Of a stretch of DNA of 64,000 nt, positions 46,450-56,789 are shown piece after piece. Location: the NCBI GenBank assembly GCA_019636055.1, contig JAHBYH010000001.1, forward strand, positions 602,944 to 666,943. Direction: 5' to 3'. Made by a program: the position numbers and the translations under genes. The stretch is from Candidatus Paracaedibacteraceae bacterium. GTDB lineage: Bacteria; Pseudomonadota; Alphaproteobacteria; Paracaedibacterales; Paracaedibacteraceae. The notes beneath the pieces were generated by a model. That model was not told where the DNA came from, searched no databases, and saw only the letters and a program-made list of their open reading frames with translations. Position 1 is the stretch's first letter, and each line of letters opens with the position of its first letter.

Positions 46450-47358
46450 CTATTCCTTTTTTGTCTTTGTTTCCGTGGTCTTTGATTGTAAATCCATAAG
46501 ATCTGCTTTCAACTTATGAATCTCGTGAAGAATGATTTTTGTGTCCGCAGAAAGGGGCGAGTCATGATGGTTTTTATTTTTCCCTGTTAACCATCCTAAG
46601 ATGAATGAATGCTTTTTATGTTCTTGTTCATTGACATGTTGAAAATGAAGAGCGTTAATGATGACACCTAGAACCATTTGCAAAAGCAGGAAGTTTAAGA
46701 CAACAACCATCGGATAGATAAAGAAGCCAACGTCTGGGTCAACTTTTACCATGACATCATAGACTTCTGACCATGTGTGTCCTAAAAGAACGGCGTGAAA
46801 TATGGTGCCAAACGCGGCGGGAAGATCACCAAACCAAACAGGGAATGTTGCTGAGTACTCAATAACGCCCCAAACTGCAAAAATATAAATGGCTATTAAT
46901 AACAACATCATTGTTGAAAATATTCGTGGGATAGCTTGGCCTAGGGCGGTTAATAAGTGTTGGAAATTCGGAAATACTGCAAATGTTCTCAAGAAAAGAA
47001 AAAGCCTAAACGTACGAATAATTTGAAAGTAAGAACCAACTGTTAACAGGGATAACCCAACAATGATAAAATCAAATAAGTTCCATCCAGATTTAAAATA
47101 ATTCCGACCAAACGTTATCACTCGGGCAACGATTTCAATCGCAAAGATATATAATATATAATTGTTGATGTGCCCTAGTAATATTGCCATTTTTTGTGCT
47201 TCTGGCGTTTCATGATAGCGAATGGTAATTTCCCAGCTGATTAAAATAGCGCTTAATAACAGTAAGCTTGCGATCAAAATTTGCATTGCTCTTGATGTAA
47301 AAACGTCTTGTGCTTTTTTGCGGAAATTAGCGATGGATGAGGTCATGATCTTACTCAA
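46450..47358 (-). CDS. Voltage-gated-type cation channel (single-domain, NaChBac-like)
   Basis: The 302-residue six-helix channel subunit is expected to form a homotetramer in the inner membrane. Helices S1-S4 span about residues 25-140, with 'GWNLFDFIIVGLSLL' typical of S3. The S4 segment 'FQIIRTFRLFLFLRTF' has only three Arg. The pore loop 'AAFGTIFHAVLLGHTWSEVYDVM' has the filter H-T-W-S-E instead of the L-E-S-W of NaChBac. S6 is 'YPMVVVLNFLLLQMVLGVIINAL'. A cytoplasmic C-terminal helix (about 255-300) could form a coiled coil. Ion selectivity cannot be read with confidence. It stands alone. Confidence 0.85.
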   Translation of the reverse strand: MSKIMTSSIANFRKKAQDVFTSRAMQILIASLLLLSAILISWEITIRYHETPEAQKMAILLGHINNYILYIFAIEIVARVITFGRNYFKSGWNLFDFIIVGLSLLTVGSYFQIIRTFRLFLFLRTFAVFPNFQHLLTALGQAIPRIFSTMMLLLIAIYIFAVWGVIEYSATFPVWFGDLPAAFGTIFHAVLLGHTWSEVYDVMVKVDPDVGFFIYPMVVVLNFLLLQMVLGVIINALHFQHVNEQEHKKHSFILGWLTGKNKNHHDSPLSADTKIILHEIHKLKADLMDLQSKTTETKTKKE

Positions 47359-47436
47359 GGTGAAAGGTCGTATTCTATTCCTATAGTGTATTAAAAAAGG
47401 TTAACAAACAGTTAACGATTAACGATTTGTTAATGT

Positions 47437-47928
47437 GTGTTGTTATCTTGTCACAGTGATTTTTTGTTGGAAAATTCACATCAAGGTTTAAAGATGGGGG
47501 GGAATCTTGTAAGAATTTTTGCACGAACAAAGATTGAGTGCAACAAGAAAACTCGCTATTCTGACCATAAGATACCGTTTCAAGAAAAAGCTTATAGGTT
47601 TATGGTAGGTCACCAAGTCGTTATTTCAAGTGCCAATGTCCCAGAATTATCTGGGGATACCTTACTAATTGCTTGTCCCATTATGATTCACAATTATGGC
47701 TTAGAATTTTATTTAGGGGTGTGGCGAGATGCTCAAGATAAATATCCTGAATATGACGTCCAATTGGCTGTGCCTTGTGGTGATAATTTAGGTTTAGCTT
47801 TACGGGCTATTTTTAGTGGAGTAACAATTATTTATTTATTGGTAAATGTGCCAGCTTTTAACCAAATTATTGAATTGGCTCAGTTACACGGGATTGAAGT
47901 TTTGCCTCAGGGGAAATTAAATGGTTAA
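47437..47928 (+). CDS. Hypothetical protein upstream of lipB
   Basis: I do not recognise this protein. The frame is open for 163 codons; a start at the ATG at 47494 ([15 protein letters not shown]..., 144 residues) looks better than 47437, because the first 19 residues are Cys/His-rich and uncharacteristic. The C-terminal half has alternating hydrophobic strands and helices ('[24 protein letters not shown]', '[31 protein letters not shown]') suggesting a compact alpha/beta domain. It overlaps lipB by 8 bases and is probably co-transcribed with it. Confidence 0.6.
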   Translation: MLLSCHSDFLLENSHQGLKMGGNLVRIFARTKIECNKKTRYSDHKIPFQEKAYRFMVGHQVVISSANVPELSGDTLLIACPIMIHNYGLEFYLGVWRDAQDKYPEYDVQLAVPCGDNLGLALRAIFSGVTIIYLLVNVPAFNQIIELAQLHGIEVLPQGKLNG

Positions 47929-48529
47929 GTGGCTTGCCTCTGATGGTTTTATTGCTTACCCGGACGCTTTAGACACAATGCAATCTATTACGCGTGATAT
48001 TCATCAAGGAGGGCAAGAGTGTATTTGGTTGCTGGAACATCCACCTTTGTATACGGCAGGGACAAGTGCGAAACCTCAAGACTTATTGATGGCTGATCGA
48101 TTTCCCGTCTTTGAAACAGGACGAGGAGGGCAGTATACCTATCATGGGCCCGGACAACGCGTTGCCTATATTATGTTAGATCTGAATCAACGTAAACCTG
48201 ATCTTCGTTGGTTTGTTCAGGAATTAGAAAATTGGATTATTCGCATCTTGGCTGAATTTGGTGTGACGGGATTTCAACGAGAGGGTCGTGTTGGGATTTG
48301 GACAGATACGCCTAACGGAGAGGCAAAGATTGCAGCGATTGGGGTGCGTGTTTCCAAATGGGTGACCTATCATGGGATCGCGATTAATGTGCATCCGGAC
48401 TTATCTCATTTTAGTGGGATTGTTCCGTGTGGTCTTCCTCAGTTTGGGGTGACCTCGCTACATGATCTGGGCATCAACGTCACGATGGAGCAGGTGGACG
48501 AAGCTCTTAAACAAACATGCTTGTTTTAA
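47921..48529 (+). CDS. lipB: Octanoyl-[acyl carrier protein]:protein transferase
   Basis: LipB transfers octanoyl groups from acyl carrier protein to lipoyl domains, the first step of lipoate synthesis. The 202-residue protein has '[16 protein letters not shown]', '[20 protein letters not shown]', the catalytic Lys in '[20 protein letters not shown]' and the catalytic Cys in '[17 protein letters not shown]'. The normal start is MVKWLASDG at 47921. It is coupled to the unknown gene before it by an 8-base overlap. LipA is not in the window. Confidence 0.96.
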   Translation: MVKWLASDGFIAYPDALDTMQSITRDIHQGGQECIWLLEHPPLYTAGTSAKPQDLLMADRFPVFETGRGGQYTYHGPGQRVAYIMLDLNQRKPDLRWFVQELENWIIRILAEFGVTGFQREGRVGIWTDTPNGEAKIAAIGVRVSKWVTYHGIAINVHPDLSHFSGIVPCGLPQFGVTSLHDLGINVTMEQVDEALKQTCLF

Positions 48530-48591
48530 TCGGGCGTGGTTATAGCCCCCCCCATACACATGGGAGAGGCGGTTCTTATATCGAATTCACC

Positions 48592-49827
48592 CTATTCAGG
48601 TTGTGCCTCATCTGGTTGAGCGCCAATATGTGGCCAAATCTGTTCTTGCAAGTACAGACCGTTATTAAGAAGTATAATCAAATTCAGGTGTTCTTGTGTT
48701 AAGTAATCTTGGCTTGCTGTTGACGGTGCTGAAACATACCATTCCGTGATGGAATCAATTTGAGGAAAAGACGGGTATTTAATTTTTGTGTCTAAGGCGA
48801 GATGTAAGGCTTTCATTAAATCTATCATAAGCTCAGCATTAGGATGAAATGCCGGTATTCTTTCTTGTAATTGATTGAGTCGCTTAATAAAGTGAGCCGG
48901 AGTACTTTCTTGAGAAAACAAAGCGTTAAGGTGATGCAATATCCCATTTACAAAATTAAGCGTAAATGTTGTGTCTTCATCTTTGTGCTTTTTGATATAT
49001 TCCATGACTTTAGTTTGTGTTCGATTTAGGAATTTTTCAAAAGCTGTTAGCGGTACTGTGAAATCATAATTTGAATGCTCTCTATTATTAATCTTAACGA
49101 TTTCTAGTCTTCGCAATAATGACATATTGTTATTAGCAATTCTTTTTAGGTGTAGTGTTACCAGGTTAGAAACAGACTTTTTAAAATCTTGAACATTTGC
49201 TGAGATATTAGATAATGCAGCGTCAATTATTTGTTGTATGTTAGTTGCTGTTGCATCCAGAGAATAGTTTGCTTTTGAAAGACTGTCTAGCTGTTCTGCT
49301 ATAATGCCAATAGCTTCAGCTTCTATCCCATTTTCACTCAACGAATCCAATGCCAATGTTACTGAGTCAGAATACTCTTTGTGTGCGTTTTCTATGTCAT
49401 CTTGAGTAGGTTGATCTGAGTAAACCTTGATGGTTCGCCCTTGTTCTAGGCCAAAGAATCTGTAGAGAGGTGGTAAAAGTTTTTCGTCACAATATTCGAT
49501 GAAATCGAATGGATTATCAAATCTGATCGCCTTAGAGGTCTTAAGAATGATGGACTTCCCATCAGAAATAGTTCCTGTTTCATTTATGGTCAGAGTGTTG
49601 CTCCATGTTTTTGTTGCTAGGTCACTTGCGCCAGAAACCCATAAGGATCCATCTTTACCTTTTGCATATGCAACAATATATCCTGAGCTATTGGCGTTTC
49701 CAGGAGTGATATCTTGCCATCCGTTTGGAGTTCTGCTGTACAAAGTTAAGGATTCCAAGTCTTGTATTGACGTTTCTAATCCGTAACTAAAGGTTACCAT
49801 GGTGACAAATGATAATATTTTTTTCAA
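48592..49827 (-). CDS. Hypothetical secreted protein (TTG start)
   Basis: I do not recognise this protein. I choose a TTG start at 49827 (411 residues) because GGAGAG lies 5 bases upstream and the product then begins with a signal peptide, KKILSFVTMVTFSYG, followed by LETSIQD; the frame is open to an ATG at 49944. The N-terminal part (to about 120) is strand-rich ('GWQDITPGNANSSGYIVAYAKGKDGSLWVSG'). The rest is helical, with 'LPPLYRFFGLEQGRTIKVYSDQPTQDDIENAHKEY', and ends 'IWPHIGAQPDEAQPE'. It is likely an exported protein; function unknown. Confidence 0.68.
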   Translation of the reverse strand: MKKILSFVTMVTFSYGLETSIQDLESLTLYSRTPNGWQDITPGNANSSGYIVAYAKGKDGSLWVSGASDLATKTWSNTLTINETGTISDGKSIILKTSKAIRFDNPFDFIEYCDEKLLPPLYRFFGLEQGRTIKVYSDQPTQDDIENAHKEYSDSVTLALDSLSENGIEAEAIGIIAEQLDSLSKANYSLDATATNIQQIIDAALSNISANVQDFKKSVSNLVTLHLKRIANNNMSLLRRLEIVKINNREHSNYDFTVPLTAFEKFLNRTQTKVMEYIKKHKDEDTTFTLNFVNGILHHLNALFSQESTPAHFIKRLNQLQERIPAFHPNAELMIDLMKALHLALDTKIKYPSFPQIDSITEWYVSAPSTASQDYLTQEHLNLIILLNNGLYLQEQIWPHIGAQPDEAQPE

Positions 49828-49999
49828 AATTACTCTCCGGTTGTAAAAGGCGTTTCTTAAGGTGTTATAAACATTTGATTTTAAAAAACAAGTATTTTCT
49901 GTTTGAGTTGATCTAATTTGACTTTTAACCGTTGGATTTAGCACAACTGTGAGTTATCCTAGCTATAGTTTAGATACAACGGGACAAAGAGAGTTTCAA

Positions 50000-51760
50000 A
50001 TGACCTTAGCTAATTTGCCTAGATGGGATTTAACGGATTTTTATAAAAATACACAAGATCCAACTATTCAACGGGATTTAAATACTACCAAAGACAAGGT
50101 CTCTAAATTTGTTGAGAACTATGCTGGGAAATTAACGTCTGGTCAAAGTATTTTGTCTGCTATTAAGGACTATGAAGTTATTGAGGATTTAATGGCAAAG
50201 CTCATGAGTTATGCTTTTCTAAATTCAACAACTCAGTTGAAAGAAGCTGAGCCGCAACAATTTTTGCAGCATATCCAAGAGCAAATCACGAACCTAGCAA
50301 CGCCGTTAGTATTTTTTAATTTAGAGGTATCAAAGTTGGACGATGCTGTTCTGACCCAAGGATATGCGGATATGCCGGATTTAAAACGTTATCAATCATG
50401 GCTTGATAATGTCCGTTTGTATAAAGACCATCAACTCTCTGAAGACCAAGAACGCTTAATGATGGAAAAGGCTTTAACCGGCCGTTCTGCTTGGAATCGA
50501 TTGTATGATGAAACTTTGGCTGGGATTCAGTTTGATTGGCGCGGCGACAAAATTGGTATTAGTGAGATTGTTGATAAACTTAGCGATAAAGATGCTAAAA
50601 TCCGTGAAGAGGCTGCTCAATCCATGAGCGCAGGGTTGAAAACACAACTTAGTATTTTTACCATGGTAACGAATGTTTTAGCTAAGGATAAGGAAATTGA
50701 TGATCGTTGGCGCAAATACAGTCATGCTGTTGCTTCTCGGAATTTAGCGAATCAGGTTGAAGATGAAGTTGTTGAGGCGTTGGCTATAGCAGTAAAGGAA
50801 TCTTACAAAGACTTAACGCATCGCTATTATGCCCTAAAAGCAAAGTGGTTAGGACGTGATAAGATTGAGTATTGGGATCGTAATGCCCCATTACCCTCAG
50901 CCGATGATCGCACGATTGCTTGGGATGAGGCAAAGAAAACAGTATATGAAGCATACCATCGCTTTAGTCCGGAATTGGCTGAAATTGGGCAACGTTTCTT
51001 TGATAATCCTTGGATTGATGTGCCGGCCAAACCCGGGAAGCGATCAGGGGCGTTTGCTCATCCAACAACGCCAAGTGTTCATCCGTATTTGATGCTCAAT
51101 TACCAAGGTAAATTGCGGGACGTTATGACATTGGCTCATGAGTTGGGGCATGGTGTCCATCAGGTTTTAGCCTCAGATCAAGGCCCCTTGTTGGCGGATA
51201 CGCCGTTAACCTTGGCAGAAACAGCATCTGTGTTTGGTGAGATGTTGACGTTCAGATCGTTGCTCGAGGGCTGTTCAACAAGAGACCAACGTCGAAATTT
51301 GATGGCGGCAAAAGTTGAGGATATGCTCAATACAGTTGTTCGACAAATTGCCTTTTTCGAATTTGAAAAACGCGTACATGACATGCGTCGTCAAAAAGAA
51401 TTAACCGCGGATGACTTGGGTAATATTTGGATGGAAACCCAGAGAGAAGCTTTGGGTAATGCCGTGAATTTGGATGAGAGTATCCGCCCGTACTGGTCAT
51501 ATATCTCTCACTTTATTCACGCGCCATTTTATGTTTATGCTTATGCTTTTGGTGATTGCTTAGTTAATTCTTTGTATGCGGTTTATCAACAAGGGCATCC
51601 TAAATTTGCTGAGAAATATCTCGATTTATTACGGGCAGGCGGCAGTAAACGCTATCCGGAATTATTGGCACCTTTTGGTTTAGATGCAAAAGATCCAGCA
51701 TTTTGGAGCCAAGGTCTTTCTATGATTTCGGGGATGATTGATGAACTGGAACAACTCTAA
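50000..51760 (+). CDS. pepF: Oligoendopeptidase F (M3 family metallopeptidase)
   Basis: This zinc peptidase of family M3 degrades oligopeptides in the cytosol. The catalytic motif 'MTLAHELGHGVHQVLA' supplies HExxH, and 'LAETASVFGEMLTF' supplies the third zinc ligand Glu. 'LPRWDLTDFYKN' at the start and 'RPYWSYISHFIHAPFYVYAYAFG' near the end are typical of the PepF/M3B branch. I start at the ATG at 50000 (586 residues), where AGAGAG is 6 bases upstream; an in-frame GTG at 49949 is the alternative. Confidence 0.94.
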   Translation: MTLANLPRWDLTDFYKNTQDPTIQRDLNTTKDKVSKFVENYAGKLTSGQSILSAIKDYEVIEDLMAKLMSYAFLNSTTQLKEAEPQQFLQHIQEQITNLATPLVFFNLEVSKLDDAVLTQGYADMPDLKRYQSWLDNVRLYKDHQLSEDQERLMMEKALTGRSAWNRLYDETLAGIQFDWRGDKIGISEIVDKLSDKDAKIREEAAQSMSAGLKTQLSIFTMVTNVLAKDKEIDDRWRKYSHAVASRNLANQVEDEVVEALAIAVKESYKDLTHRYYALKAKWLGRDKIEYWDRNAPLPSADDRTIAWDEAKKTVYEAYHRFSPELAEIGQRFFDNPWIDVPAKPGKRSGAFAHPTTPSVHPYLMLNYQGKLRDVMTLAHELGHGVHQVLASDQGPLLADTPLTLAETASVFGEMLTFRSLLEGCSTRDQRRNLMAAKVEDMLNTVVRQIAFFEFEKRVHDMRRQKELTADDLGNIWMETQREALGNAVNLDESIRPYWSYISHFIHAPFYVYAYAFGDCLVNSLYAVYQQGHPKFAEKYLDLLRAGGSKRYPELLAPFGLDAKDPAFWSQGLSMISGMIDELEQL

Positions 51761-51819
51761 ATAGTTAGTTTTTAACACCAAGTTCTGAGAGAAAAGCTTA
51801 TAGGGAGGATCTCATTGTA

Positions 51820-53085
51820 ATGGATGATTCAACGTTGACAGGACGTCTTAAACGTTATGCGCAAGTAACCTCAGCCATGACGGGCTTAGCGGGTCGCCTT
51901 GTGGGGGAGAAATACCTCGGTGTTGCTATTAACCGAGAAACCCACGCTGAAGACTTAAAGCGATTATTAGGGGGATTGAAAGGCCCTTTGATGAAAGTGG
52001 CACAATTTTTGGCCACTGTGCCGGGGGCACTTCCTCCTGAATACGCCGAAGAATTACTGGAATTACAATCGAATGCGCCAGCTATGGGGTGGTCGTTTGT
52101 ACGGCGCCGCATGATGACGGAATTGGGGGCTGATTGGCTTTCAAAATTCAATGAATTTGACCAAAATGCAACAGCAGCAGCGTCCCTCGGGCAGGTGCAT
52201 AAAGCGCAATTAACGACGGGTGAGTGGGTGGCGTGTAAATTGCAGTATCCGGATATGCAGTCGGTAATTGAAGCAGACTTAGCTCAATTGAAGTTGCTGT
52301 TTTCTGTTTACGAATCTTTTAATAATGCGTTGAAAACCGATGAGATTCAGCAAGAGATTGATGATCGCTTGCGTGAAGAGTTGGATTATGGTCGTGAAGC
52401 AAATAACCTAGATCGATTTTCTAACGTTTTTGATTGTGTTCCGTGGGTTAAAATTCCAAAGGTTTTCCGAGACTATTCAACGCAGCGCCTATTGACCATG
52501 GACTGGCTGGACGGTAAGAATGCTTTGGATTATGTATCCGCGGATCAATCAACGCGTGATGAGTTAGGTAAGAGATTGTTTCAAGCATGGTATACACCGT
52601 TATACAAGCATGGTGTTGTTCATGGGGATCCGCATCCCGGAAATTATAAGGTTCAGGATGATTTATCTTTGGTGATCTTGGATTTGGGATGTATTCGGGA
52701 ATTCCCAAAAAGTTTTGTTCATGGGGTGATTGAACTCTATCGGGCCTTACAAAACAACGACCAAGCGCGTGCTGTTCATGCCTATGAGCAATGGGGTTTT
52801 CAGAACTTGACTAAGGAAGTAATCGAGATCATTACCCAATGGGCAAAGATGCTGTATGATCCTTTGTTAGATGATCGTGTGCGTCTTATACAAAATGATG
52901 TTTTGGGACAAGTTGGTTGGGAAACAGCAACCAAGGTACATGATCAACTCAGTCAAGCCGGTGGGATTCGCCCGCCGCGCGAATTTGTTTTTATGGATCG
53001 TGCTGCTGTTGGAATTGGATCTGTCTTGATGCGACTGCAGGCAAAACAAAACTGGCACCGGTTGTTCGAAGAGATGATTGCCTAG
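51820..53085 (+). CDS. ABC1/UbiB/COQ8-family atypical kinase
   Basis: The 421-residue protein has the marks of the ADCK/COQ8 branch of the UbiB family: a KxGQ-type motif as 'LMKVAQFLATVPGALPPEYAEEL' (Ala replaces the Gly), an Ala-rich loop 'ATAAASLGQVHKA', the ATP-binding Lys in 'WVACKLQYP', the catalytic 'HGDPHPGNYKV', and 'VILDLGCIREF' for metal binding. Relatives support ubiquinone synthesis. No C-terminal membrane helices of the classical UbiB kind are evident. The ribosome binding site AGGGAGGA lies upstream of the ATG. Confidence 0.92.
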   Translation: MDDSTLTGRLKRYAQVTSAMTGLAGRLVGEKYLGVAINRETHAEDLKRLLGGLKGPLMKVAQFLATVPGALPPEYAEELLELQSNAPAMGWSFVRRRMMTELGADWLSKFNEFDQNATAAASLGQVHKAQLTTGEWVACKLQYPDMQSVIEADLAQLKLLFSVYESFNNALKTDEIQQEIDDRLREELDYGREANNLDRFSNVFDCVPWVKIPKVFRDYSTQRLLTMDWLDGKNALDYVSADQSTRDELGKRLFQAWYTPLYKHGVVHGDPHPGNYKVQDDLSLVILDLGCIREFPKSFVHGVIELYRALQNNDQARAVHAYEQWGFQNLTKEVIEIITQWAKMLYDPLLDDRVRLIQNDVLGQVGWETATKVHDQLSQAGGIRPPREFVFMDRAAVGIGSVLMRLQAKQNWHRLFEEMIA

Positions 53086-53119
53086 TTGATTATTATTGAG
53101 AGTCTCTGGAACAAATCCT

Positions 53120-53149
53120 TTGGACAACATTCTTGTTACCCTTTATACT
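53120..53149 (+). promoter_or_regulatory. Probable promoter of glyA-nrdR
   Basis: TTGGAC (53120-53125) and TATACT (53144-53149) with an 18-base spacer lie 33 bases upstream of the glyA ATG. The match is good but not unique in this AT-rich context. Confidence 0.5.
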
Positions 53150-53181
53150 CTGGTTAACGAATGAAAGAATAGGAATAGGCC

Positions 53182-54441
53182 ATGACTCATTATTTATTTC
53201 AGCAAGATCCGGATCTTGCAAATTCCATACAGCAAGAGCTTGAGCGTCAACAGAATCAGATCGAATTGATTGCCTCTGAAAACATCGTTTCCGATGCGGT
53301 TCTTGAGGCGCAAGGGTCAATTTTAACCAATAAATATGCCGAAGGGTATGCCGGACGTCGCTATTATGGTGGGTGTGAGTTTGTGGATATTGCTGAAAAT
53401 CTTGCCATCGACCGTCTAAAGAAATTATTTAATTGCGGGTTTGCCAACGTGCAACCTCATTCAGGAGCGCAAGCTAACCAAGCTGCTTTTATGGCGTTGA
53501 TTAAGCCTGGCGATACAATTCTGGGGATGTCTTTGGATGCGGGTGGGCATTTGACGCATGGCTGTCCTGTTAACCAGTCTGGCAAGTGGTTCCATGCCAT
53601 TAATTACGGGGTTCATGCGGACACGCACTTGATCGATTATGATGAGGTGGCACGTTTGGCAGATGAACATAAACCAAAACTAATTATTGCGGGTGGGTCT
53701 GCTTATCCGCGAATTATCGACTTTGCTCGATTCCGTGAGATTGCCGATTCAGTCGGTGCTTATCTTATGGTTGATATGGCGCACTTTGCTGGACTGGTTG
53801 CCGGTGGTGTTTACCCAAGTCCGTTGCCTCATGCTCATATTGTAACATCAACCACCCATAAAACCTTGCGTGGTCCGCGGGGGGGGATTGTGCTAACGAA
53901 TCATGAAGATATTGCGAAAAAAATAAACTCAGCGGTATTCCCCGGATTGCAGGGTGGTCCGTTAATGCACGTTATTGCCGCCAAAGCTGTTGCCTTTGGT
54001 GAAGCCTTAAAGCCTGAGTTCCAAGAGTATGCAGCTCGCGTTGTGCAAAATTCTAAGGCTTTGGCTGACACGCTTGTGCTCCATGGGTTTAATCTTGTGT
54101 CCGGTGGAACGGATTCTCATTTAATGTTGGTGGATCTAACGCCAAAAGGTGTGAATGGTAAAGATACGTGTAACGCGCTAGAGCATGTCAATATCACCTG
54201 TAACAAGAATGGTATTCCGGGGGATCCATTGCCACCGACTATTACGTCTGGAATTCGCTTAGGGTCACCTGCTGCGACCAGTCGCGGCTTTGGCGAGGCA
54301 GAGTTTATACAAATCGGTCATTGGATTGCGGAAGTGTGTGATCATTTGTCAGCTGGTAAGGCTTCTCCTGATTTCATTAAGAATGATGTTGTTGCCCTGT
54401 GCCAGGGATTTCCGATCTATAAAAGTTTGAGGTATGTTTAA
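53182..54441 (+). CDS. glyA: Serine hydroxymethyltransferase
   Basis: This PLP enzyme converts serine and tetrahydrofolate to glycine and methylene-tetrahydrofolate. The 419-residue protein has '[20 protein letters not shown]', '[20 protein letters not shown]', and the PLP-binding Lys in '[17 protein letters not shown]', with '[14 protein letters not shown]' near the end. It is the first gene of a tight run, and nrdR starts in its stop codon (TAATG). The GlyA-NrdR order is common in alphaproteobacteria. Confidence 0.97.
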   Translation: MTHYLFQQDPDLANSIQQELERQQNQIELIASENIVSDAVLEAQGSILTNKYAEGYAGRRYYGGCEFVDIAENLAIDRLKKLFNCGFANVQPHSGAQANQAAFMALIKPGDTILGMSLDAGGHLTHGCPVNQSGKWFHAINYGVHADTHLIDYDEVARLADEHKPKLIIAGGSAYPRIIDFARFREIADSVGAYLMVDMAHFAGLVAGGVYPSPLPHAHIVTSTTHKTLRGPRGGIVLTNHEDIAKKINSAVFPGLQGGPLMHVIAAKAVAFGEALKPEFQEYAARVVQNSKALADTLVLHGFNLVSGGTDSHLMLVDLTPKGVNGKDTCNALEHVNITCNKNGIPGDPLPPTITSGIRLGSPAATSRGFGEAEFIQIGHWIAEVCDHLSAGKASPDFIKNDVVALCQGFPIYKSLRYV

Positions 54442-54917
54442 TGCGCTGCCCCTTCTGCAGTCACAGTGATACAGCTGTTAAAGACTCACGGAACACAGAC
54501 GATTTATCCGCCATTCGTCGCCGTCGATTTTGTCAAGAATGCGGAAGCCGTTTTACAACGTTCGAACGGATTCAACTCCGAGATCTCGTCGTGATTAAAA
54601 AAGATGGGAATCGTGTACCGTTTGACCGAGATAAATTAGCACGATCCATTGTAATGGCATTGCATAAACGTGCTGTCCCTGCTGAAAGGATTGAGCGCGT
54701 TATCTCGAGTATTGTGCGCCAACTTGAGACAAGTGGTGATGGTGAAATCGCAACTAAGGACATTGGGTCCATTGTCATGGAAGCCTTAATCAATTTAGAT
54801 ACGGTGGCCTATGTGCGTTTTGCCAGTATTTATCACGAATTCAACGAGGTTTCTGATTTTATCGATTTTATCTCCCAAATGAAAAATTCTGCTAAGAATG
54901 TACAAGAAGCCTTATGA
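54441..54917 (+). CDS. nrdR: Transcriptional repressor NrdR
   Basis: NrdR senses nucleotides and represses ribonucleotide reductase genes. The 158-residue protein has the N-terminal zinc ribbon '[17 protein letters not shown]' with '[20 protein letters not shown]' and then an ATP-cone ('[21 protein letters not shown]', '[13 protein letters not shown]'). The normal length is about 150-160. It is coupled to glyA by one base and to the ABC-F gene by a 4-base overlap. Confidence 0.96.
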   Translation: MRCPFCSHSDTAVKDSRNTDDLSAIRRRRFCQECGSRFTTFERIQLRDLVVIKKDGNRVPFDRDKLARSIVMALHKRAVPAERIERVISSIVRQLETSGDGEIATKDIGSIVMEALINLDTVAYVRFASIYHEFNEVSDFIDFISQMKNSAKNVQEAL

Positions 54918-56692
54918 GTCAACCACCCTTATTTACAATTAAAGACCTAAAATTAACTTTTGGCGGGAAGCCTTTGTTCGAGGGGCTTTCTTTGCAAATA
55001 TGCCCGCGGGATCGGATTTGTCTTGTGGGACGCAATGGATGCGGTAAGTCAACATTACTGAAAGTTATTGCGGGGCTGATCGAATCTGATGATGGCGATT
55101 TTTTTACGCAACCGGGGACTAAAATTTCATATTTGCCACAGGATGCAGAGCTACCATCATCGATAACCATGCGCCAACACTTGATGGATGAGACAGGGTG
55201 TGCTGCATTCGAAGCTGAATCATGGTTGGGGCAAGTGCAACTCGATCCGGATCAAACTATGGAACGGTTGTCAGGGGGCGAAAAGCGTCGACTTTTGATC
55301 GCCCGATCTATGGTTAGTGAACCTGATATTGTTTTGCTTGATGAGCCAACAAACCATCTGGATATTCCTGCTATTGAGTGGTTGGAAGAAACCCTAAAGT
55401 CTTTCCGTGGCGCTATTGTTGTGATCAGCCATGATCGAAGTTTTTTAAAGCGTGTTTCTGCGCAAACATGGTGGATTGATCGAGGTGAACTGAAAGCAAA
55501 TGATAAAGGCTATTCTGATTTTGATCGCTGGACAGAGGCTTTATTGCTTGAAGAAGAGCGGCAACTTGAAAAACTTAATGCAAAACTCAGATTGGAAGAA
55601 GATTGGTTGCACCGCGGTGTGACAGCCCGTCGTAAACGTAACCAAGGACGCCTACGTCAATTGATGACGATGCGGGATGAACGACGATCTCGTCTGCAAA
55701 ATCGACCAAAAGCGGCGAGTCTGGGTGGTGTTTCCGGCGATGTATCGAGTAAGGTCGTCATTGAATGTCATAATTTAACTAAATTCTTTGGAGATAAATG
55801 CGTTGTCAAGGGATTCTCAACAATCATTCAACGTGGTGATCGTATTGGAATTGTTGGTGCGAATGGGGCGGGTAAGACAACCTTATTGAAATTGTTGCTC
55901 AAGCAAATTCCTGTGGACGAAGGAAAGTGTCATGTGGGTGCTAGCGTTGATCTTATTTATCTTGATCAAATGCGTGATGCTTTAGATCCGACTGAAACGC
56001 TTTGGGAAACTTTATGCCCGAATGGTGGGGATCAAGTTATGATTCAAGGAAAACCGAGGCATGTGATGGGATATCTCAAGGAATTCTTGTTCGACCCTAA
56101 GCAAGTCCGGAGCCCTGTTTCGATTTTGTCAGGGGGTGAGAAAAACCGTCTTGCCTTAGCCAAAGCCTTTACGCAACCGGGGAATCTATTGGTCTTGGAT
56201 GAACCAACTAATGATCTGGATATGGATACACTCGATTTATTGCAGGAAATGCTCTATGAGTTCGAAGGGACGTTGTTGATTGTCAGCCACGATCGAGATT
56301 TCCTAGATCGACTGGTGACATCAGTGATTGCCGTTGAGGGGAACGGCGATGTCACTGAATATGCTGGTGGATATACAGATTATTTGGAAAAGCGTAAACC
56401 AAAGATTGTCACTGTTACTAAGTCGGAAAAGAAAGAGTCAGAGTTGATTCGCCCTAAAACGGAACGTAAGGTCAGCTTTAATGAAAAACATGAGTTTGAT
56501 AAACTGCCCGGAATCATTGAATCCTTAGAGCATGAAATTGGTTTGATTGAGCTTAAACTGGAAGATCCGATGTTTTATCAGAATCATCCTCAAGAATTTA
56601 CAACTCTGTCAGCACGTCTAGAGCAAGCAAAACACGAGTTGGAGGTAGCGGAGTTGAGGTGGTTAAAGTTATCAGAGAAAATAGAAGGGTAG
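54914..56692 (+). CDS. ABC-F family ATPase (Uup-like)
   Basis: The 592-residue protein has two ABC domains without membrane helices. Walker A motifs are '[12 protein letters not shown]' and '[12 protein letters not shown]'; signature motifs are '[14 protein letters not shown]' and '[14 protein letters not shown]'; Walker B motifs are '[11 protein letters not shown]' and '[11 protein letters not shown]'. The linker is charged and helical ('[25 protein letters not shown]'). A C-terminal coiled coil (about 515-590) points to the Uup subgroup. Members act on ribosomes or branched DNA intermediates. Overlaps nrdR by 4 bases. Confidence 0.93.
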   Translation: MSQPPLFTIKDLKLTFGGKPLFEGLSLQICPRDRICLVGRNGCGKSTLLKVIAGLIESDDGDFFTQPGTKISYLPQDAELPSSITMRQHLMDETGCAAFEAESWLGQVQLDPDQTMERLSGGEKRRLLIARSMVSEPDIVLLDEPTNHLDIPAIEWLEETLKSFRGAIVVISHDRSFLKRVSAQTWWIDRGELKANDKGYSDFDRWTEALLLEEERQLEKLNAKLRLEEDWLHRGVTARRKRNQGRLRQLMTMRDERRSRLQNRPKAASLGGVSGDVSSKVVIECHNLTKFFGDKCVVKGFSTIIQRGDRIGIVGANGAGKTTLLKLLLKQIPVDEGKCHVGASVDLIYLDQMRDALDPTETLWETLCPNGGDQVMIQGKPRHVMGYLKEFLFDPKQVRSPVSILSGGEKNRLALAKAFTQPGNLLVLDEPTNDLDMDTLDLLQEMLYEFEGTLLIVSHDRDFLDRLVTSVIAVEGNGDVTEYAGGYTDYLEKRKPKIVTVTKSEKKESELIRPKTERKVSFNEKHEFDKLPGIIESLEHEIGLIELKLEDPMFYQNHPQEFTTLSARLEQAKHELEVAELRWLKLSEKIEG

Positions 56693-56789
56693 TATCAATT
56701 ATTAGAAATAAGTTCTATAACGAAACCCTCTTTTAACCCATTAATTTTTAATGTAGAATTAAGGGACGATAGTTTAAATTGGACGTGTT

